Assembly: GCF_003327285.1 (NCBI RefSeq)
Contig: NZ_KZ848473.1
Coordinates: 186,001-250,000, forward strand
Length of the DNA stretch: 64,000 bases
Direction of reading: 5' to 3'
Source: Microbacterium sorbitolivorans
Lineage (GTDB): Bacteria; Actinomycetota; Actinomycetes; Actinomycetales; Microbacteriaceae
Translations under genes and position numbers: made by a program
In this document: piece after piece, positions 1 to 9,638 of the stretch
Layout: each line of letters opens with the position of its first letter
Numbering within the stretch: the stretch's first letter is position 1
Notes under the pieces: generated by a model
Database searches by the model: none
What the model saw: the letters and a program-made list of their open reading frames with translations, nothing else
What the model was told of the DNA's origin: nothing

Positions 1-931
1 CGGCACCGTCGTGGGCTATGTCGCGGGCACATACGCGGGCGGAAACCCGCCGACGCTCTCGGGCTGGCTCGTTATCTGGACCATGCTCGGCTTCGGCACC
101 GTGGGCTTCATCGACGACTATATGAAGGTCAAGATGCAGCACTACGCGGGCCTCTCCGGCTGGAAGAAGATCGTCGGCCAGATCCTCGTGATGGTGCCGT
201 TCGGCATCGTCGCGCTCAACTTCCCGAAGGGCGACATCACGCCGGGCTCGCCGTACATCTCGTTCATCCGAGACATCGACGTTCTGAGCTTCGCGACGCT
301 GATCACGACCGTGCCGATCATCGGCTGGTTCCTCTACCTGCTCTGGATCTCGCTGCTCGGAACGGGCTTCAGCAACTCGGTGAACCTCACCGACGGCCTC
401 GATGGCCTCGCCGCGGGAGCTGGAATCTTCGTCGTCGGCGCCTACAGCCTCATCGCCTTCTGGCAGTTCAACCAGGCCTGCGCGGGCGCCGGAACGTCGC
501 CCGATAACATCACCGCCTGCTATTCGGTGAGGGATCCGCTCGACCTCGCGATCGTGTCGGCGGCGTTCGTCGGCTCGCTCGTCGGCTTCCTGTGGTGGAA
601 CGCCCCGAAGGCGAAGATCTTCATGGGCGACGTCGGATCGATGTCGATCGGTGGCGTGATCGTCGCGATGGCGATCCTCACCCGCACCGAACTCCTCGGC
701 GTCCTGATCGCCGGCCTCTTCGTGATGTCGAGCGGATCCGTGATCCTGCAGCGCCTCTACTTCAAGCTCACGGGCGGCAAGCGCCTGTTCCTCATGAGCC
801 CGATCCACCACCACTTCGAGCTTCGCGGGTGGCAGGAATCGACCATCGTGGTGAGGTTCTGGATCATCGCGGCGCTGTTCGCGATCACCGGCATCGGCGC
901 GCTCTATATCGAATGGCTCTCTCGGGTATGA
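1..931 (+). CDS. mraY: MraY, phospho-N-acetylmuramoyl-pentapeptide transferase (5' end cut off)
   Basis: Integral membrane enzyme that transfers phospho-MurNAc-pentapeptide from UDP to undecaprenyl phosphate, making lipid I. The reading frame is open from base 2, so the start lies before the window; about 309 residues are present against a usual 360-370. Diagnostic motifs are visible: GFIDDYMKV with the Asp pair early in the fragment, NLTDGLDGLA in the middle, and the PIHHHFE motif near the end. Many hydrophobic segments separate them. The stop overlaps the next start as ATGA, so murD-like translation is probably coupled. First gene of the division and cell-wall cluster seen here. Confidence 0.97.
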   Translation, partial: GTVVGYVAGTYAGGNPPTLSGWLVIWTMLGFGTVGFIDDYMKVKMQHYAGLSGWKKIVGQILVMVPFGIVALNFPKGDITPGSPYISFIRDIDVLSFATLITTVPIIGWFLYLLWISLLGTGFSNSVNLTDGLDGLAAGAGIFVVGAYSLIAFWQFNQACAGAGTSPDNITACYSVRDPLDLAIVSAAFVGSLVGFLWWNAPKAKIFMGDVGSMSIGGVIVAMAILTRTELLGVLIAGLFVMSSGSVILQRLYFKLTGGKRLFLMSPIHHHFELRGWQESTIVVRFWIIAALFAITGIGALYIEWLSRV

Positions 932-2043
932 CCTCGCGGCTCTCCTCGCTCACCAGCTGGCACGCCGACTGGAAGGGGCTCAAGGTCGCGGTCCTGGGCC
1001 TGGGCGCCGCCGGCTTCTCTGCCGCCGACACCCTCACCGAGCTCGGCGCGCAGGTGCTCGTCGTCACGGAACACGCGCCCGACGAATACGCCCGCCTGCT
1101 GCCGGTCATCGGCGCGCAGCTGATCGAGACCGACCGCGAGAAGGTCGCGCCGACGGTCGAGGGCTTCGCCCCCGACGTCATCGTGGCCTCGCCGGGCTTT
1201 GCGCCGTCGCACCCCGCGGTGCGCTGGGCGATCGAGTCGGCCACCCCGCTGTGGGGCGACGTCGAGCTCGCGTGGCGCGTCCGCGACAAGGTCGTGCGCG
1301 AAGACGGCACGCCCGCCGAATGGATCCTCGTCACCGGCACCGCCGGGAAGACGACGACCGTCGAGCTCGCCTCGCTGATGCTCGTCGAGGGTGGCCTGCG
1401 CGCCGCCCCGTGCGGGGCGAACGGCGTTCCGGTTCTCGACGCCGTGCGCGACCCCGCCGGCTTCGACGCGTTCGTCGTCGAGCTCTCGAGCGCGCAACTC
1501 TGGTACCTCGGCCTCGCGCGCGAGGAGGGCGCGCCGCGCCCGCTCGCGAGCGTGTGCCTGAACCTCGGCGAGGTGCAGCTCGACTGGCACGAGAGCGAGG
1601 CGCAGTACCGCGACGCGAAGGCCGTCGTCTACCGCCACACCCGCATCGCCTGCGTCTACAACAAGCACGACGCCGCGACCATGCGCATGGTCGAGGACGC
1701 CGACGTGACCGAGGGCGCCCGCGCCGTCGGCATCGACCTCGGCGTGCCCGGCCCGAGCGACCTCGGCATCGTCGACGGGATCCTCGCGGATCGCGCGTTC
1801 GTCGAGAACCGGCGCACCTCCGCCGCCGAGCTGACGACCCTCGAGCACCTCGCCTCGCGCGGCCTGCTCGCGCCCGAGCTCGTGCTCGACGTGCTGGCGG
1901 CCGCGGCGCTGTCGCGGTCGATGGGCGTAGAACCCGCGTCGATCCATCGGGCGCTTGAGGGCGTCGAGTATGGTCAGCGGGGTCAGGTCACGGCCGAGCG
2001 GGAGGAGAGCGTCGATGACGACGAAGGCCCCGACAACGGCTAG
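928..2043 (+). CDS. murD: MurD-like protein lacking the C-terminal domain, active-site motifs altered
   Basis: Sits where murD belongs (between mraY and ftsW) and aligns with MurD over the N-terminal UDP-binding and central ATPase domains, but is only 371 residues (family about 450-510). After about residue 343 the whole C-terminal ligase domain is missing and the frame runs through a 28-residue unrelated tail into ftsW. Three central motifs are also changed: the GTNGKT P-loop reads GTAGKT (137-142), the following Gly-Asn-Ile/Val-Gly motif reads CGANGV (162-167), and the DHxDW motif reads VQLDW (216-220), so the metal-binding His is Gln. The ELSS motif and the Lys that is usually carbamylated (DAK, 231) remain. 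The frame is intact with normal codon use. This could be a pseudoenzyme kept for coupling or scaffolding; it is unlikely to be an active D-Glu ligase. Confidence 0.85.
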   Translation: MTSRLSSLTSWHADWKGLKVAVLGLGAAGFSAADTLTELGAQVLVVTEHAPDEYARLLPVIGAQLIETDREKVAPTVEGFAPDVIVASPGFAPSHPAVRWAIESATPLWGDVELAWRVRDKVVREDGTPAEWILVTGTAGKTTTVELASLMLVEGGLRAAPCGANGVPVLDAVRDPAGFDAFVVELSSAQLWYLGLAREEGAPRPLASVCLNLGEVQLDWHESEAQYRDAKAVVYRHTRIACVYNKHDAATMRMVEDADVTEGARAVGIDLGVPGPSDLGIVDGILADRAFVENRRTSAAELTTLEHLASRGLLAPELVLDVLAAAALSRSMGVEPASIHRALEGVEYGQRGQVTAEREESVDDDEGPDNG

Positions 2044-3217
2044 TTCCCGCTCGCTCTCGGTGCGGATCGGCCTCGGCCGGCTCGCGAAGCCGCCGTCGCT
2101 CGAGTTCCTGCTCATCGGATCCGCGGCGTTCTTGCTCACGGCGTTCGGCGTCGTGATGGCGTTCTCGGCCACCACGGTCGAGTCGCTGAAGAACTCGGGA
2201 ACCCCGTACAGCGGCGGCATCACCCACCTGGTCTACGCCGCCGTCGGCATTCCGCTCATGCTCGTCATGAGCCTGTTCTCGGTGCGCTGGCTGCAGCGGC
2301 TCGCATGGCCCGCCCTCATCCTCGGCGTCGGGCTGCAGCTGATCGTGTTCACGCCGCTGGGCGACGCCCAGGGCGGTAACCGCAACTGGTTCTACATCGG
2401 CGGCCTGTCGATCCAGCCCTCGGAGTTTCTGAAGGCCGGCCTCGTGCTGTGGCTCGCGTACATCCTGTTCCGCAAGCGCGCGCTGATCGACAAGTTCTGG
2501 CACTTCGCGATCCCGGCGCTTCCCGCCGCGGGCCTCGCGATGGCGACGGTGCTCGCGGGTGAAGACCTCGGAACCGTGCTGGTCATGGTGGTCATCACCT
2601 TCGGCACCATGTACTTCGCGGGCGTGAAGATGCGCTTCCTCGCGCCGATCGTGCTTGCGGGCGCGGCCGTCGTGACGGTCTTCGTCGTCACGAGCCAGAA
2701 CCGCATGAGCCGCCTTCTCGCGGTCTTCGACCCCAATTGCGACCCCGCGGGCCAGTGCTACCAGCCGTACCACGGCCTGTGGGGCCTCGCGGGCGGCGGC
2801 ATCTTCGGCCGCGGGCTCGGTAACTCGCACGAGAAGTACAACTGGCTGCCCGCCGCGGCCGACGACTACATCTTCGCGATCGTGGGGGAGGAGCTGGGCC
2901 TCGTCGGCTGCATCGTGCTCCTCGCGCTCTTCGTCCTGCTGGGCGTCGGCATCGTCCTGATCCTGCGCCGCACCGACTCGATGTTTGTCCGCACGCTCGC
3001 CGGCGGAATCGGGGTCTGGATCCTCGGCCAGGCGCTCATCAACATCGGCGTCGTGCTGCGCCTGTTCCCGACGCTCGGCGTGCCGCTGCCGTTCATGTCG
3101 TCGGGTGGCTCGTCGCTCATCGCCGTGCTCATCGTGACCGGCGTCTTGCTGGCTCTGACCCGAACGCTGCCTGAGACCGAGCGCGCCGGACGCCGGGCCC
3201 AGGCGCCCTCGAAGTAG
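2015..3217 (+). CDS. ftsW: FtsW, SEDS-family septal peptidoglycan glycosyltransferase
   Basis: 400-residue polytopic membrane protein that polymerises lipid II at the division septum with a partner class B PBP. The start chosen is ATG at 2015, 7 nt after GGAGGAG; the longer upstream frame lacks such support. Seen: about ten hydrophobic segments, GGNRNWF, the SIQPSEF motif, the [13 protein letters not shown] loop holding the catalytic Asp of SEDS enzymes, and the family signature ending PFMSSGGSS. The start lies inside the last codons of the murD-like frame (overlap 2015-2043). Its product follows MurG/MraY in the lipid II pathway encoded around it. Confidence 0.96.
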   Translation: MTTKAPTTASSRSLSVRIGLGRLAKPPSLEFLLIGSAAFLLTAFGVVMAFSATTVESLKNSGTPYSGGITHLVYAAVGIPLMLVMSLFSVRWLQRLAWPALILGVGLQLIVFTPLGDAQGGNRNWFYIGGLSIQPSEFLKAGLVLWLAYILFRKRALIDKFWHFAIPALPAAGLAMATVLAGEDLGTVLVMVVITFGTMYFAGVKMRFLAPIVLAGAAVVTVFVVTSQNRMSRLLAVFDPNCDPAGQCYQPYHGLWGLAGGGIFGRGLGNSHEKYNWLPAAADDYIFAIVGEELGLVGCIVLLALFVLLGVGIVLILRRTDSMFVRTLAGGIGVWILGQALINIGVVLRLFPTLGVPLPFMSSGGSSLIAVLIVTGVLLALTRTLPETERAGRRAQAPSK

Positions 3218-3226
3218 GATCGTTCG

Positions 3227-4309
3227 GTGACGACGTACCTTCTTGCCGGCGGGGGCACCGCCGGGCACGTGAACCCCATGCTCGCCGTGGCCGATGGCCT
3301 GCGCGCGAGGAACCCGGAAGACACGGTGCTGATTCTGGGCACCGCCGAGGGCCTCGAGTCGCGCCTCGTCCCCGAGCGGGGCTACGAGCTGCTCATCGTG
3401 CCGAAGGTCCCGTTCCCGCGCCGCCTGAACGGCGCGGCCCTCCGCTTCCCGGCGCGCTACGCCGCCGCGGTGAAGACGGTGCGCCGCTACATCCGCGACC
3501 GCGGCGTCGACGTCGTGCTCGGCGTCGGCGGTTACGCCTCCGCGCCCGCCTACTCGGCGGCGAAGAAGGAGCGGATCCCCTCGGTCGTCCACGAGGCCAA
3601 CGCCCGCCCCGGCATGGCAAACGTCCTCGGCGCGCGCTCGGCCGCGGCCGTCGGCGTCGCATTCGAGGGCACGCCGCTGCGGGGCGGCGAGTTCGTCGGC
3701 ATGCCGCTGCGCCCCGAGATCGTGAACCTCGACCGCGCCGGCTCCCGCGAGGAGGCCGCCCGGCACTTCGGGCTGGATCCGCACCGTCCCGTGCTGCTCG
3801 TCTTCGGCGGATCCCTCGGCGCGCGCCGCATCAACGGCACGCTCGCCGAGTCGTGGCAGGACATCGTTGCGGCGGGCTGGCAGATCCTGCACGCCACGGG
3901 CGAGAAGAACGAGACGCCCGAGTCGAGCGACCCGAGCTACGTCACCGTGCCGTACCTCAACCGCATGGACCTCGCCTTCGCCCTCGCCGACATGATCGTC
4001 GCGCGCTCGGGCGCCTCCACCGTCTCGGAGGTCTCGGCGCTCGGGATCCCCGCGATCTACATCCCGTACCCCGTCGGAAACGGCGAGCAGCGCTTCAACG
4101 CCGCCTCGGCCGTGAACGCGGGCGCCGCCCACATCGTCGACGACGCCGACTTCACGCGCGGCTACGTGACGCACTCGCTCGTCCCGCTGCTCGGCGACCG
4201 CGCCGCCATCGACAAGATGGCCGCGGCGGCCGACGGCGTCGGAACGCGCCGCGGCACCGAAAACGTTATGGCGCACCTCGACTGCGCCCTCAAGGAGAAC
4301 CGCCGATGA
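3227..4309 (+). CDS. murG: MurG, UDP-GlcNAc:lipid I GlcNAc transferase
   Basis: Converts lipid I to lipid II on the inner face of the membrane. 360 residues, normal length. The N-terminal glycine loop GGGTAGH (residues 8-14) binds lipid [11 protein letters not shown] opens the second Rossmann domain, and RSGASTVSE binds UDP-GlcNAc. Start is GTG; instead of a Shine-Dalgarno there is a TAGGAT box 6 nt upstream, so a leaderless transcript starting here is possible in addition to readthrough from ftsW. Ends in an ATGA overlap with murC. Confidence 0.97.
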   Translation: MTTYLLAGGGTAGHVNPMLAVADGLRARNPEDTVLILGTAEGLESRLVPERGYELLIVPKVPFPRRLNGAALRFPARYAAAVKTVRRYIRDRGVDVVLGVGGYASAPAYSAAKKERIPSVVHEANARPGMANVLGARSAAAVGVAFEGTPLRGGEFVGMPLRPEIVNLDRAGSREEAARHFGLDPHRPVLLVFGGSLGARRINGTLAESWQDIVAAGWQILHATGEKNETPESSDPSYVTVPYLNRMDLAFALADMIVARSGASTVSEVSALGIPAIYIPYPVGNGEQRFNAASAVNAGAAHIVDDADFTRGYVTHSLVPLLGDRAAIDKMAAAADGVGTRRGTENVMAHLDCALKENRR

Positions 4310-5694
4310 TCGCCCCCGACCTCACCGTTCCGATCCCCGACGAGATCCGCGCCGTGCACTTCATCGGCATCGGCGGATCCGGCATCTCGGGTCTTGCGCG
4401 CATGTTCCTGAACGCGGGCATCCCCGTCTCCGGATCCGACCGGGCCGAGAGCCAGAACACCCGCGACCTCGCCGAGCTCGGCGCGCAGGTATTCATCGGG
4501 CACGACGCCGCGAACCTCGACGCCGTCGAGGGCCTCGACACCGTCGTCTACACCGGCGCGATCTGGCCCGAGAACCCCGAGTTCCTCGTGGCAAAGGAGC
4601 GCGGGCTGTCGGTGCTGCACCGATCGCAGGCGCTCAAGTACCTCATCAACTCGCGCCGCCTCGTGTCGGTCGCGGGCGCGCACGGCAAGACGACCTCGAC
4701 GGGCATGATCGTGTCGGCCCTCGCCGAGCTGGGCGCCGACCCGAGCTTCGTCAACGGCGGCGTCATCCAGCAGTACGGCGTCTCGAGCCGCGCGGGCCGC
4801 GACGACCTGTTCGTGGTCGAGGCCGACGAGTCCGACGGCACGTTCCTCATCTACGAGACGTCGATCGCGCTCATCACCAACGTCGACGCCGATCACCTCG
4901 ACCACTACGGCTCGCACGAGGCGTTCGACGACGCCTTCGTGACCTTCTCCGACGCGGCCCGCGAGGCCGTCGTGATCTCGTCCGACGACCCCGGCGCGCA
5001 GCGCGTCGCGGCGCGCCTGACCCACGACAACGTCGTCACCTTCGGCCTCGCCGAGGACGCTGACGTGCGCCTCGTCGACGACAACGGATCCGCGTGGCTC
5101 GTGCGCGGCGACGAGCGCGCGCCGCTCGAGCTCGCCGTTCCCGGTCAGCACAACCGCATCAACGCGGCCGGCGCCGTCGCGGTGCTCGTGAGCCTCGGCC
5201 ACGACTTCGTCGCGGCGACCCACGCCGTCGCGAGCTTCGGCGGCACCGTGCGCCGCTTCGAGCTGCACGGCGTGCGCCGCGGCGTCAGCGTCTACGACGA
5301 CTATGCGCACCACCCGACCGAGGTCGCCGCGGCACTCGCCGCCGCCCGCACGGTCGTGGGGGAGGGGCACATCATCGCCCTGCACCAGCCGCACACCTAC
5401 TCGCGCACGAAGCTCATGGCGGGCGAGTTCGCGCAGGTGCTCGAGGAGTACGCCGACCACTCGGTCGTGCTCGACGTCTACGGCGCCCGCGAGGATCCGA
5501 TCCCCGGCGTGACGGGCGAGCTCGTCGAGAAGGGCTTCGCGGATCCCGCGCACGTCTCGTACGTTCCGGACTGGCAGGCGGCCGCCGAGCGCGCCGCCGA
5601 GGTCGCGAACGAGGGCGACTTCATCGTCACGCTCGGCTGCGGCAACGTCTACCAGATCATCCCCCAGGTGCTCGACGCCCTGCAGCCGGAGTAA
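4306..5694 (+). CDS. murC: MurC, UDP-N-acetylmuramate--L-alanine ligase
   Basis: Cytoplasmic ATP-dependent ligase adding the first residue of the stem peptide. 462 residues, full three-domain Mur ligase: Rossmann motif GIGGSGISG near residue 21, P-loop [10 protein letters not shown] near 123, ADESD and DHLDHY metal/ATP motifs, and a C-terminal domain with DDYAHHPTE. Start ATG at 4306 overlaps murG by four bases; AAGGAGAA precedes it. Because it keeps all three domains, it is a useful internal contrast to the truncated MurD-like protein two genes upstream. In Microbacteriaceae with B-type peptidoglycan this enzyme may add Gly or Ser instead of Ala; the sequence alone does not decide this. Confidence 0.97.
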   Translation: MIAPDLTVPIPDEIRAVHFIGIGGSGISGLARMFLNAGIPVSGSDRAESQNTRDLAELGAQVFIGHDAANLDAVEGLDTVVYTGAIWPENPEFLVAKERGLSVLHRSQALKYLINSRRLVSVAGAHGKTTSTGMIVSALAELGADPSFVNGGVIQQYGVSSRAGRDDLFVVEADESDGTFLIYETSIALITNVDADHLDHYGSHEAFDDAFVTFSDAAREAVVISSDDPGAQRVAARLTHDNVVTFGLAEDADVRLVDDNGSAWLVRGDERAPLELAVPGQHNRINAAGAVAVLVSLGHDFVAATHAVASFGGTVRRFELHGVRRGVSVYDDYAHHPTEVAAALAAARTVVGEGHIIALHQPHTYSRTKLMAGEFAQVLEEYADHSVVLDVYGAREDPIPGVTGELVEKGFADPAHVSYVPDWQAAAERAAEVANEGDFIVTLGCGNVYQIIPQVLDALQPE

Positions 5695-5697
5695 GCC

Positions 5698-6702
5698 ATG
5701 AAGCGCCCCGGACCGCTCCCGCCGCAGCCCTCCCGCCGCCCGGATCCGATCGAGGATCCGGCGACGGACGAGGCCGGCACCGGCGAGCCCGAAAGGGCGC
5801 GCCGCGCGCCGCTGCTGCCCTTCGGGCGGCGGAAGCCGCGGGGGACGGATCCGGGCGAGTGGCCCGAGAACGACGAGGGCTTCGGCGACGACCCCGATGA
5901 GCGGGGCGACGCCCCGCCGGACGCCGCCGGCGAGGCGAAGCCGCTATCGGAGTGGCGCGCACGCCGCAGGCAGAAGCGCGCCGAGCGCGCCGAGGTGCGC
6001 CGCTTCACCGAGCGGTCGCGCCGGCGCCGCGCGCTCTGGCTCGGATCCATCGGCGCGATCGTGCTGCTCGCGATCGGCACGATCGGCGCCGCGTACAGCC
6101 CGCTCTTCGCGGTTGAGACGATCGAGGTGCAGGGCGTCTCGACGCTCGATCCGGCCCGGGTGCAGGAGGCCCTCTCCGAGCAGACGGGGCGCGCGCTGCC
6201 GCTCATCGACCGCGACGAGATCCGAGCGAAGCTCACTTCGTTCCCGGAGATCGAGACGTACACGGTGCAGTCGCGGCCGCCGCACACCCTCGTGGTGTCG
6301 ATCGTCGAGCGCACGCCCGTCGCGGTTGTCGCGACCGACGCGGGGTTCACGACGGTCGATGCCGCCGGCGTCGCGCTCGCGACGAGCGAGGCGCAGCCGG
6401 AGGGGCTGCCGCTCGCGGAGGTCGACGCGGGGCTGACGTCCGACGCGTTCGCGGCCGTCGGCCAGGTGCTTCGCGCGCTGCCGGAGAATCTCCGCAGCCG
6501 CATCACGCGGATCCACGCGACGAGCCGCGAGGACGTGACCTTCGAGCTCACCGATGGCGACGGCGTGACCGTCATCTGGGGGAGCCCCGGCGACACGGCC
6601 GAGAAGGTCAGGGTTCTCACCGCGGCCTTTACCGCGACCCCGCCCGACACGGTATCGAGCTACGACGTGTCGTCGTCGGGCGTGTTGGTCGTGACCGAGT
6701 GA
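5698..6702 (+). CDS. ftsQ: FtsQ/DivIB, division protein with POTRA domain
   Basis: 334 residues. A long charged, Pro/Gly-rich cytoplasmic tail (about 1-110) is followed by one membrane segment (LWLGSIGAIVLLAIGTIGAA) and an extracytoplasmic POTRA domain beginning around SPLFAVETIEVQG, then the beta domain with SIVERTPVAVV. Family role is to bridge the FtsW/FtsI synthase and the FtsBL regulators at the septum. Starts 3 nt after the murC stop. Last gene of the run before the intergenic region carrying ftsZ control signals. Confidence 0.93.
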   Translation: MKRPGPLPPQPSRRPDPIEDPATDEAGTGEPERARRAPLLPFGRRKPRGTDPGEWPENDEGFGDDPDERGDAPPDAAGEAKPLSEWRARRRQKRAERAEVRRFTERSRRRRALWLGSIGAIVLLAIGTIGAAYSPLFAVETIEVQGVSTLDPARVQEALSEQTGRALPLIDRDEIRAKLTSFPEIETYTVQSRPPHTLVVSIVERTPVAVVATDAGFTTVDAAGVALATSEAQPEGLPLAEVDAGLTSDAFAAVGQVLRALPENLRSRITRIHATSREDVTFELTDGDGVTVIWGSPGDTAEKVRVLTAAFTATPPDTVSSYDVSSSGVLVVTE

Positions 6703-6870
6703 CGACACGAGATTTCTTCTGACACGCCCCGGCGAGTCACGGCCATCTTGGGGCCGGCGACCCGTAGCGTCAGTACGAGCAAATTATATGCCGGTGAATA
6801 CTTTAACCCTCTTGTAGAACTTGAAGGTTGACATTCCCGGTACAGCCCAGGTTCCGTCTATGGAGGCAGC
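6703..6870 (+). promoter_or_regulatory. ftsZ upstream region with inverted repeat
   Basis: 168 bases separate ftsQ from ftsZ, unusual in this packed cluster. An interrupted palindrome, AACCcTC...GAaGGTT with an 11-base centre, lies at 6805-6829, and TTGACA at 6828-6833 could be a -35 box overlapping its right arm. GACAC occurs at 6720-6724; in Corynebacterium the WhcD/WhiA pair has been reported to bind such a motif in front of ftsZ, but one pentamer is weak evidence. GGAGG lies 7 nt before the ftsZ ATG. An ftsZ promoter here is well supported by position; the regulator is not. Confidence 0.6.
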
Positions 6871-8028
6871 ATGAGCCAGAACCAGAACTACCTCGCCGTC
6901 ATCAAGGTGGTCGGTGTCGGTGGCGGCGGCGTCAACGCCGTCAACCGCATGATCGAGCTCGGGCTGCGTGGCGTCGAGTTCATCGCCATTAATACCGACG
7001 CGCAGGCGCTGCTCATGAGCGAGGCCGACGTCAAGCTCGACGTGGGGCGCGACCTCACCCGTGGGCTCGGCGCCGGTGCCGACCCCGAGGTCGGTCGCCG
7101 CGCCGCGGAAGACCACCAGGAGGAGATCGAGCAGGCCCTCGCCGGCGCCGACATGGTCTTCGTTACCGCGGGTGAGGGTGGTGGCACCGGTACCGGTGGC
7201 GCGCCGGTCGTCGCACGCATCGCCAAGTCGATCGGCGCGCTGACGATCGGTGTCGTCACGAAGCCCTTCTCGTTCGAGGGCCGCCGCCGCCAGCAGCAGG
7301 CCGAGCAGGGCGTCGCCGTGCTCAAGGAAGAGGTCGACACCCTCATCGTCGTCCCGAACGACCGCCTGCTCGAGATCAGCGACCGCGGCATCTCGATGGT
7401 CGAGGCCTTCGCGACCGCCGACCAGGTGCTCCTCGCCGGTGTGCAGGGCATCACCGACCTCATCACGACGCCGGGTCTCATCAACCTCGACTTCGCCGAC
7501 GTCAAGAGCGTCATGCAGGGCGCCGGTAGCGCCCTCATGGGTATCGGATCCGCTCGCGGTGCGGACCGCGCGATCAAGGCGGCAGAGCTTGCCGTCGAGT
7601 CGCCGCTGCTCGAGGCATCGATCGAGGGCGCGCACGGCGTGCTCCTGTCGATCCAGGGTGGATCCAACCTCGGTATCTTCGAGATCAACGACGCGGCCCG
7701 CCTCGTGCAGGAGGCCGCTCACCCCGAGGCCAACATCATCTTCGGTACCGTCATCGACGACACCCTCGGCGACGAGGTGCGCGTGACGGTCGTCGCCGCG
7801 GGCTTCGATGGCGGCGAGCCGCAGCCTCGCGTCGAGGTTCCCTCGTTCCCGGTGCGCAGCGAGCCCGTCGCCCGTCCGTCGCTCCCGGGCGACACCGCGC
7901 CGGAGAAGGCCCCCGAGCTGCCCGCGCAGATCTCGGCGCCCCAGACGACGAGCGCCCCCGCGCTCAACGAGTCGAGCGGATTCGATGACGACGAGGACGG
8001 CATCGACATCCCGGAGTTCCTGAAGTAA
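6871..8028 (+). CDS. ftsZ: FtsZ, tubulin-like division GTPase
   Basis: Polymerises into the Z-ring. 385 residues, normal for actinobacteria. N-terminal [13 protein letters not shown] nucleotide loop, tubulin signature GGGTGTG at 103-109, T7 loop with NLDFADVKS, then a 60-residue acidic/Pro-rich linker and the conserved C-terminal peptide DIPEFLK that binds partner proteins such as SepF (encoded two genes on). Strong GGAGG ribosome site. The stop TAA shares its last base with the start of yggS. Confidence 0.99.
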   Translation: MSQNQNYLAVIKVVGVGGGGVNAVNRMIELGLRGVEFIAINTDAQALLMSEADVKLDVGRDLTRGLGAGADPEVGRRAAEDHQEEIEQALAGADMVFVTAGEGGGTGTGGAPVVARIAKSIGALTIGVVTKPFSFEGRRRQQQAEQGVAVLKEEVDTLIVVPNDRLLEISDRGISMVEAFATADQVLLAGVQGITDLITTPGLINLDFADVKSVMQGAGSALMGIGSARGADRAIKAAELAVESPLLEASIEGAHGVLLSIQGGSNLGIFEINDAARLVQEAAHPEANIIFGTVIDDTLGDEVRVTVVAAGFDGGEPQPRVEVPSFPVRSEPVARPSLPGDTAPEKAPELPAQISAPQTTSAPALNESSGFDDDEDGIDIPEFLK

Positions 8029-8702
8029 TGACCCTCGCATCCCGTCTCGCCACGGTCGACGAGCGCATCGCGGCTGCCGCGCGCGCCGTCGGCCGTGACG
8101 AGGCTGGGATCACGCGGATCGTTGTCACGAAGTTCCACCCCGCATCGCTCGTCCGCGAGCTCTACGCGCTCGGCGTCCGCGACATCGGCGAGAATCGCGG
8201 CCAGGAGCTCATCGCGAAGCGCAAAGAGCTCGCTGACCTCGATGGCCTCCGGTGGAACTTCATCGGCCAGCTGCAGTCGAAAAAGGCCAAGGGCGTCCGC
8301 GCCGCGGCCGACGCGGTGCACTCGCTCGACCGCGACAAGCTGGTCACGGCGCTCGAGGTGCCGGGGGAGGATCCGCTCGACGTGCTCGTGCAGATCAACC
8401 TCACCGACGACCCCGCGCGGGGCGGCGTCGCCCCCGACGCGATCGAGGCCCTCGCCGAGCGGGTGGAGAGCGCAGAGTCGCTGCGATTGCGCGGCGTCAT
8501 GGCGGTCGCGCCCCTCGACGAACCGGCGGTGCCCGCCTTCGAGCGGCTCGCCGGATACGCCGAGCGGGTCCGCGCCATTTCCCCCGATGCCACCTGGATC
8601 TCGGCGGGCATGTCGCACGACTTTGCGGAGGCGATTGCGCACGGCGCGACACACCTGCGAATCGGAAGCGCAATAACCGGTCCGAGGCCACCACAGGTTT
8701 AG
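8028..8702 (+). CDS. YggS-family PLP homeostasis protein
   Basis: Small PLP-binding protein (224 residues) of the YggS/PROSC family, which controls free pyridoxal phosphate and has no known catalytic role. The PLP lysine is in IVVTKFHP (K35); GENRGQE and [11 protein letters not shown] match conserved family motifs, and the SAGMSHDF near the C-terminus is the phosphate-binding region. Overlaps ftsZ by one base (TAATG), the usual actinobacterial arrangement ftsZ-yggS-sepF. Confidence 0.95.
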   Translation: MTLASRLATVDERIAAAARAVGRDEAGITRIVVTKFHPASLVRELYALGVRDIGENRGQELIAKRKELADLDGLRWNFIGQLQSKKAKGVRAAADAVHSLDRDKLVTALEVPGEDPLDVLVQINLTDDPARGGVAPDAIEALAERVESAESLRLRGVMAVAPLDEPAVPAFERLAGYAERVRAISPDATWISAGMSHDFAEAIAHGATHLRIGSAITGPRPPQV

Positions 8703-8740
8703 CCTTCACACAAGACGAGCCATTACACCCGGAGGACGCT

Positions 8741-9223
8741 ATGGCCAACCCGCTGAAGAAGACGATGGTCTATCTCGGCCTTGCAGACGAAGAAGAATTC
8801 GTCGAAGAGGAGTTCGAGACGGCCCCCGTCCAGAACACCGCGCCGCACCGCGAGCCGCGCCGCGAGGAGACTCACGATGAAGAAAAGACTGCTCCCGTGA
8901 CGCCGCTTCGTCGTCCGGCCGTCGTGCGTCAGCCCGCAACCGACGCCGTCAACGAGATCGTGACGGTTCACCCCAAGCAGTATCGCGACGCCCAGACGAT
9001 CGCCGAGCAGTACCGTGACGGCCTGCCCGTGATCATCAACGTCTCGCAGATGTCCGACGCAGACGCCCGCCGCCTGATCGACTTCGCGAGCGGCCTCGTG
9101 ATGGGCCTCTACGGCCGCATCGAGCGTGTCACGAGCAAGGTCTTCCTGCTCACGCCCGAGAACATCGCCGTGACCGGCGACGGCGGCATCGCGCCCGCAG
9201 ACGACGCCTCGTTCGCCGGCTGA
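8741..9223 (+). CDS. sepF: SepF, FtsZ membrane anchor
   Basis: 160 residues. Start ATG at 8741 follows GGAGG by 6 nt; longer frames upstream are shadow coding of yggS. An N-terminal membrane-targeting helix ([12 protein letters not shown]), an acidic/variable linker, and the C-terminal SepF domain from about residue 70 ([37 protein letters not shown]) are visible. In actinobacteria SepF replaces FtsA/ZipA as the essential membrane tether for FtsZ, consistent with no ftsA in the cluster. Confidence 0.95.
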   Translation: MANPLKKTMVYLGLADEEEFVEEEFETAPVQNTAPHREPRREETHDEEKTAPVTPLRRPAVVRQPATDAVNEIVTVHPKQYRDAQTIAEQYRDGLPVIINVSQMSDADARRLIDFASGLVMGLYGRIERVTSKVFLLTPENIAVTGDGGIAPADDASFAG

Positions 9224-9239
9224 GTCGTATGCGCTCGTC

Positions 9240-9277
9240 GGGCCCGGTGTGCCGTTTCGGTCTCGCCGGGCCCTTTC
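9240..9277 (+). terminator. Probable terminator after sepF
   Basis: Stem GGGCCCGG (9240-9247) pairs with CCGGGCCC (9266-9273), followed by TTTCG. The T run is short, so it may be a partial terminator between sepF and yggT. Confidence 0.55.
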
Positions 9278-9294
9278 GCGTAGGCTGAGGTCTT

Positions 9295-9600
9295 GTGGCT
9301 GTCATTGGATTCGTCGCAGCTGTTCTGCACGTGCTGCTCTCGTTGTACGTGTTGGTGCTGTTCGCTCGCGTAGTCCTCGATTTCATTCCGATGTTTAATC
9401 GCGAGTGGCGGCCCCAGGGCGCGATGCTTGTCATCTGTGAATTCGTCTACACGATCACCGATCCTCCCCTGAAGTATCTCCGCCGCCATCTCCAGCCGAT
9501 TCGGCTCGGACCGATCGCGATTGATCTGGCTTTTCCGCTCACGATGATCTGCTGTTTCATCGCGCTGTCAATCCTCCGAGCAATCGCTATCTTGTTCTGA
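9295..9600 (+). CDS. YggT-family membrane protein
   Basis: 101 residues with two hydrophobic segments (about 4-25 and 72-98), matching the small YggT family next to sepF and divIVA in Gram-positives. Motifs RVVLDFIP and ITDPPLKYLRR agree with the family. Function is unknown; cluster position suggests a role in division or envelope. GTG start with no Shine-Dalgarno but TAGGCT 8 nt upstream, so the transcript may be leaderless. Confidence 0.85.
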   Translation: MAVIGFVAAVLHVLLSLYVLVLFARVVLDFIPMFNREWRPQGAMLVICEFVYTITDPPLKYLRRHLQPIRLGPIAIDLAFPLTMICCFIALSILRAIAILF

Positions 9601-9638
9601 AGTATCATGAGTTCACCATCGAAAGAGGGGGCCACACC

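Noticed and set aside
1940..2015. Assembly error as the cause of the short murD
   Set aside because: Cannot be excluded, but the separate changes at three central motifs, away from the junction, argue for genuine loss of function.
904..4276. Long minus-strand frames (439 and 762 codons) opposite murD, ftsW and murG
   Set aside because: High-GC shadow frames: His/Arg/Asp-rich low-information translations opposite well-supported genes, with no motifs.
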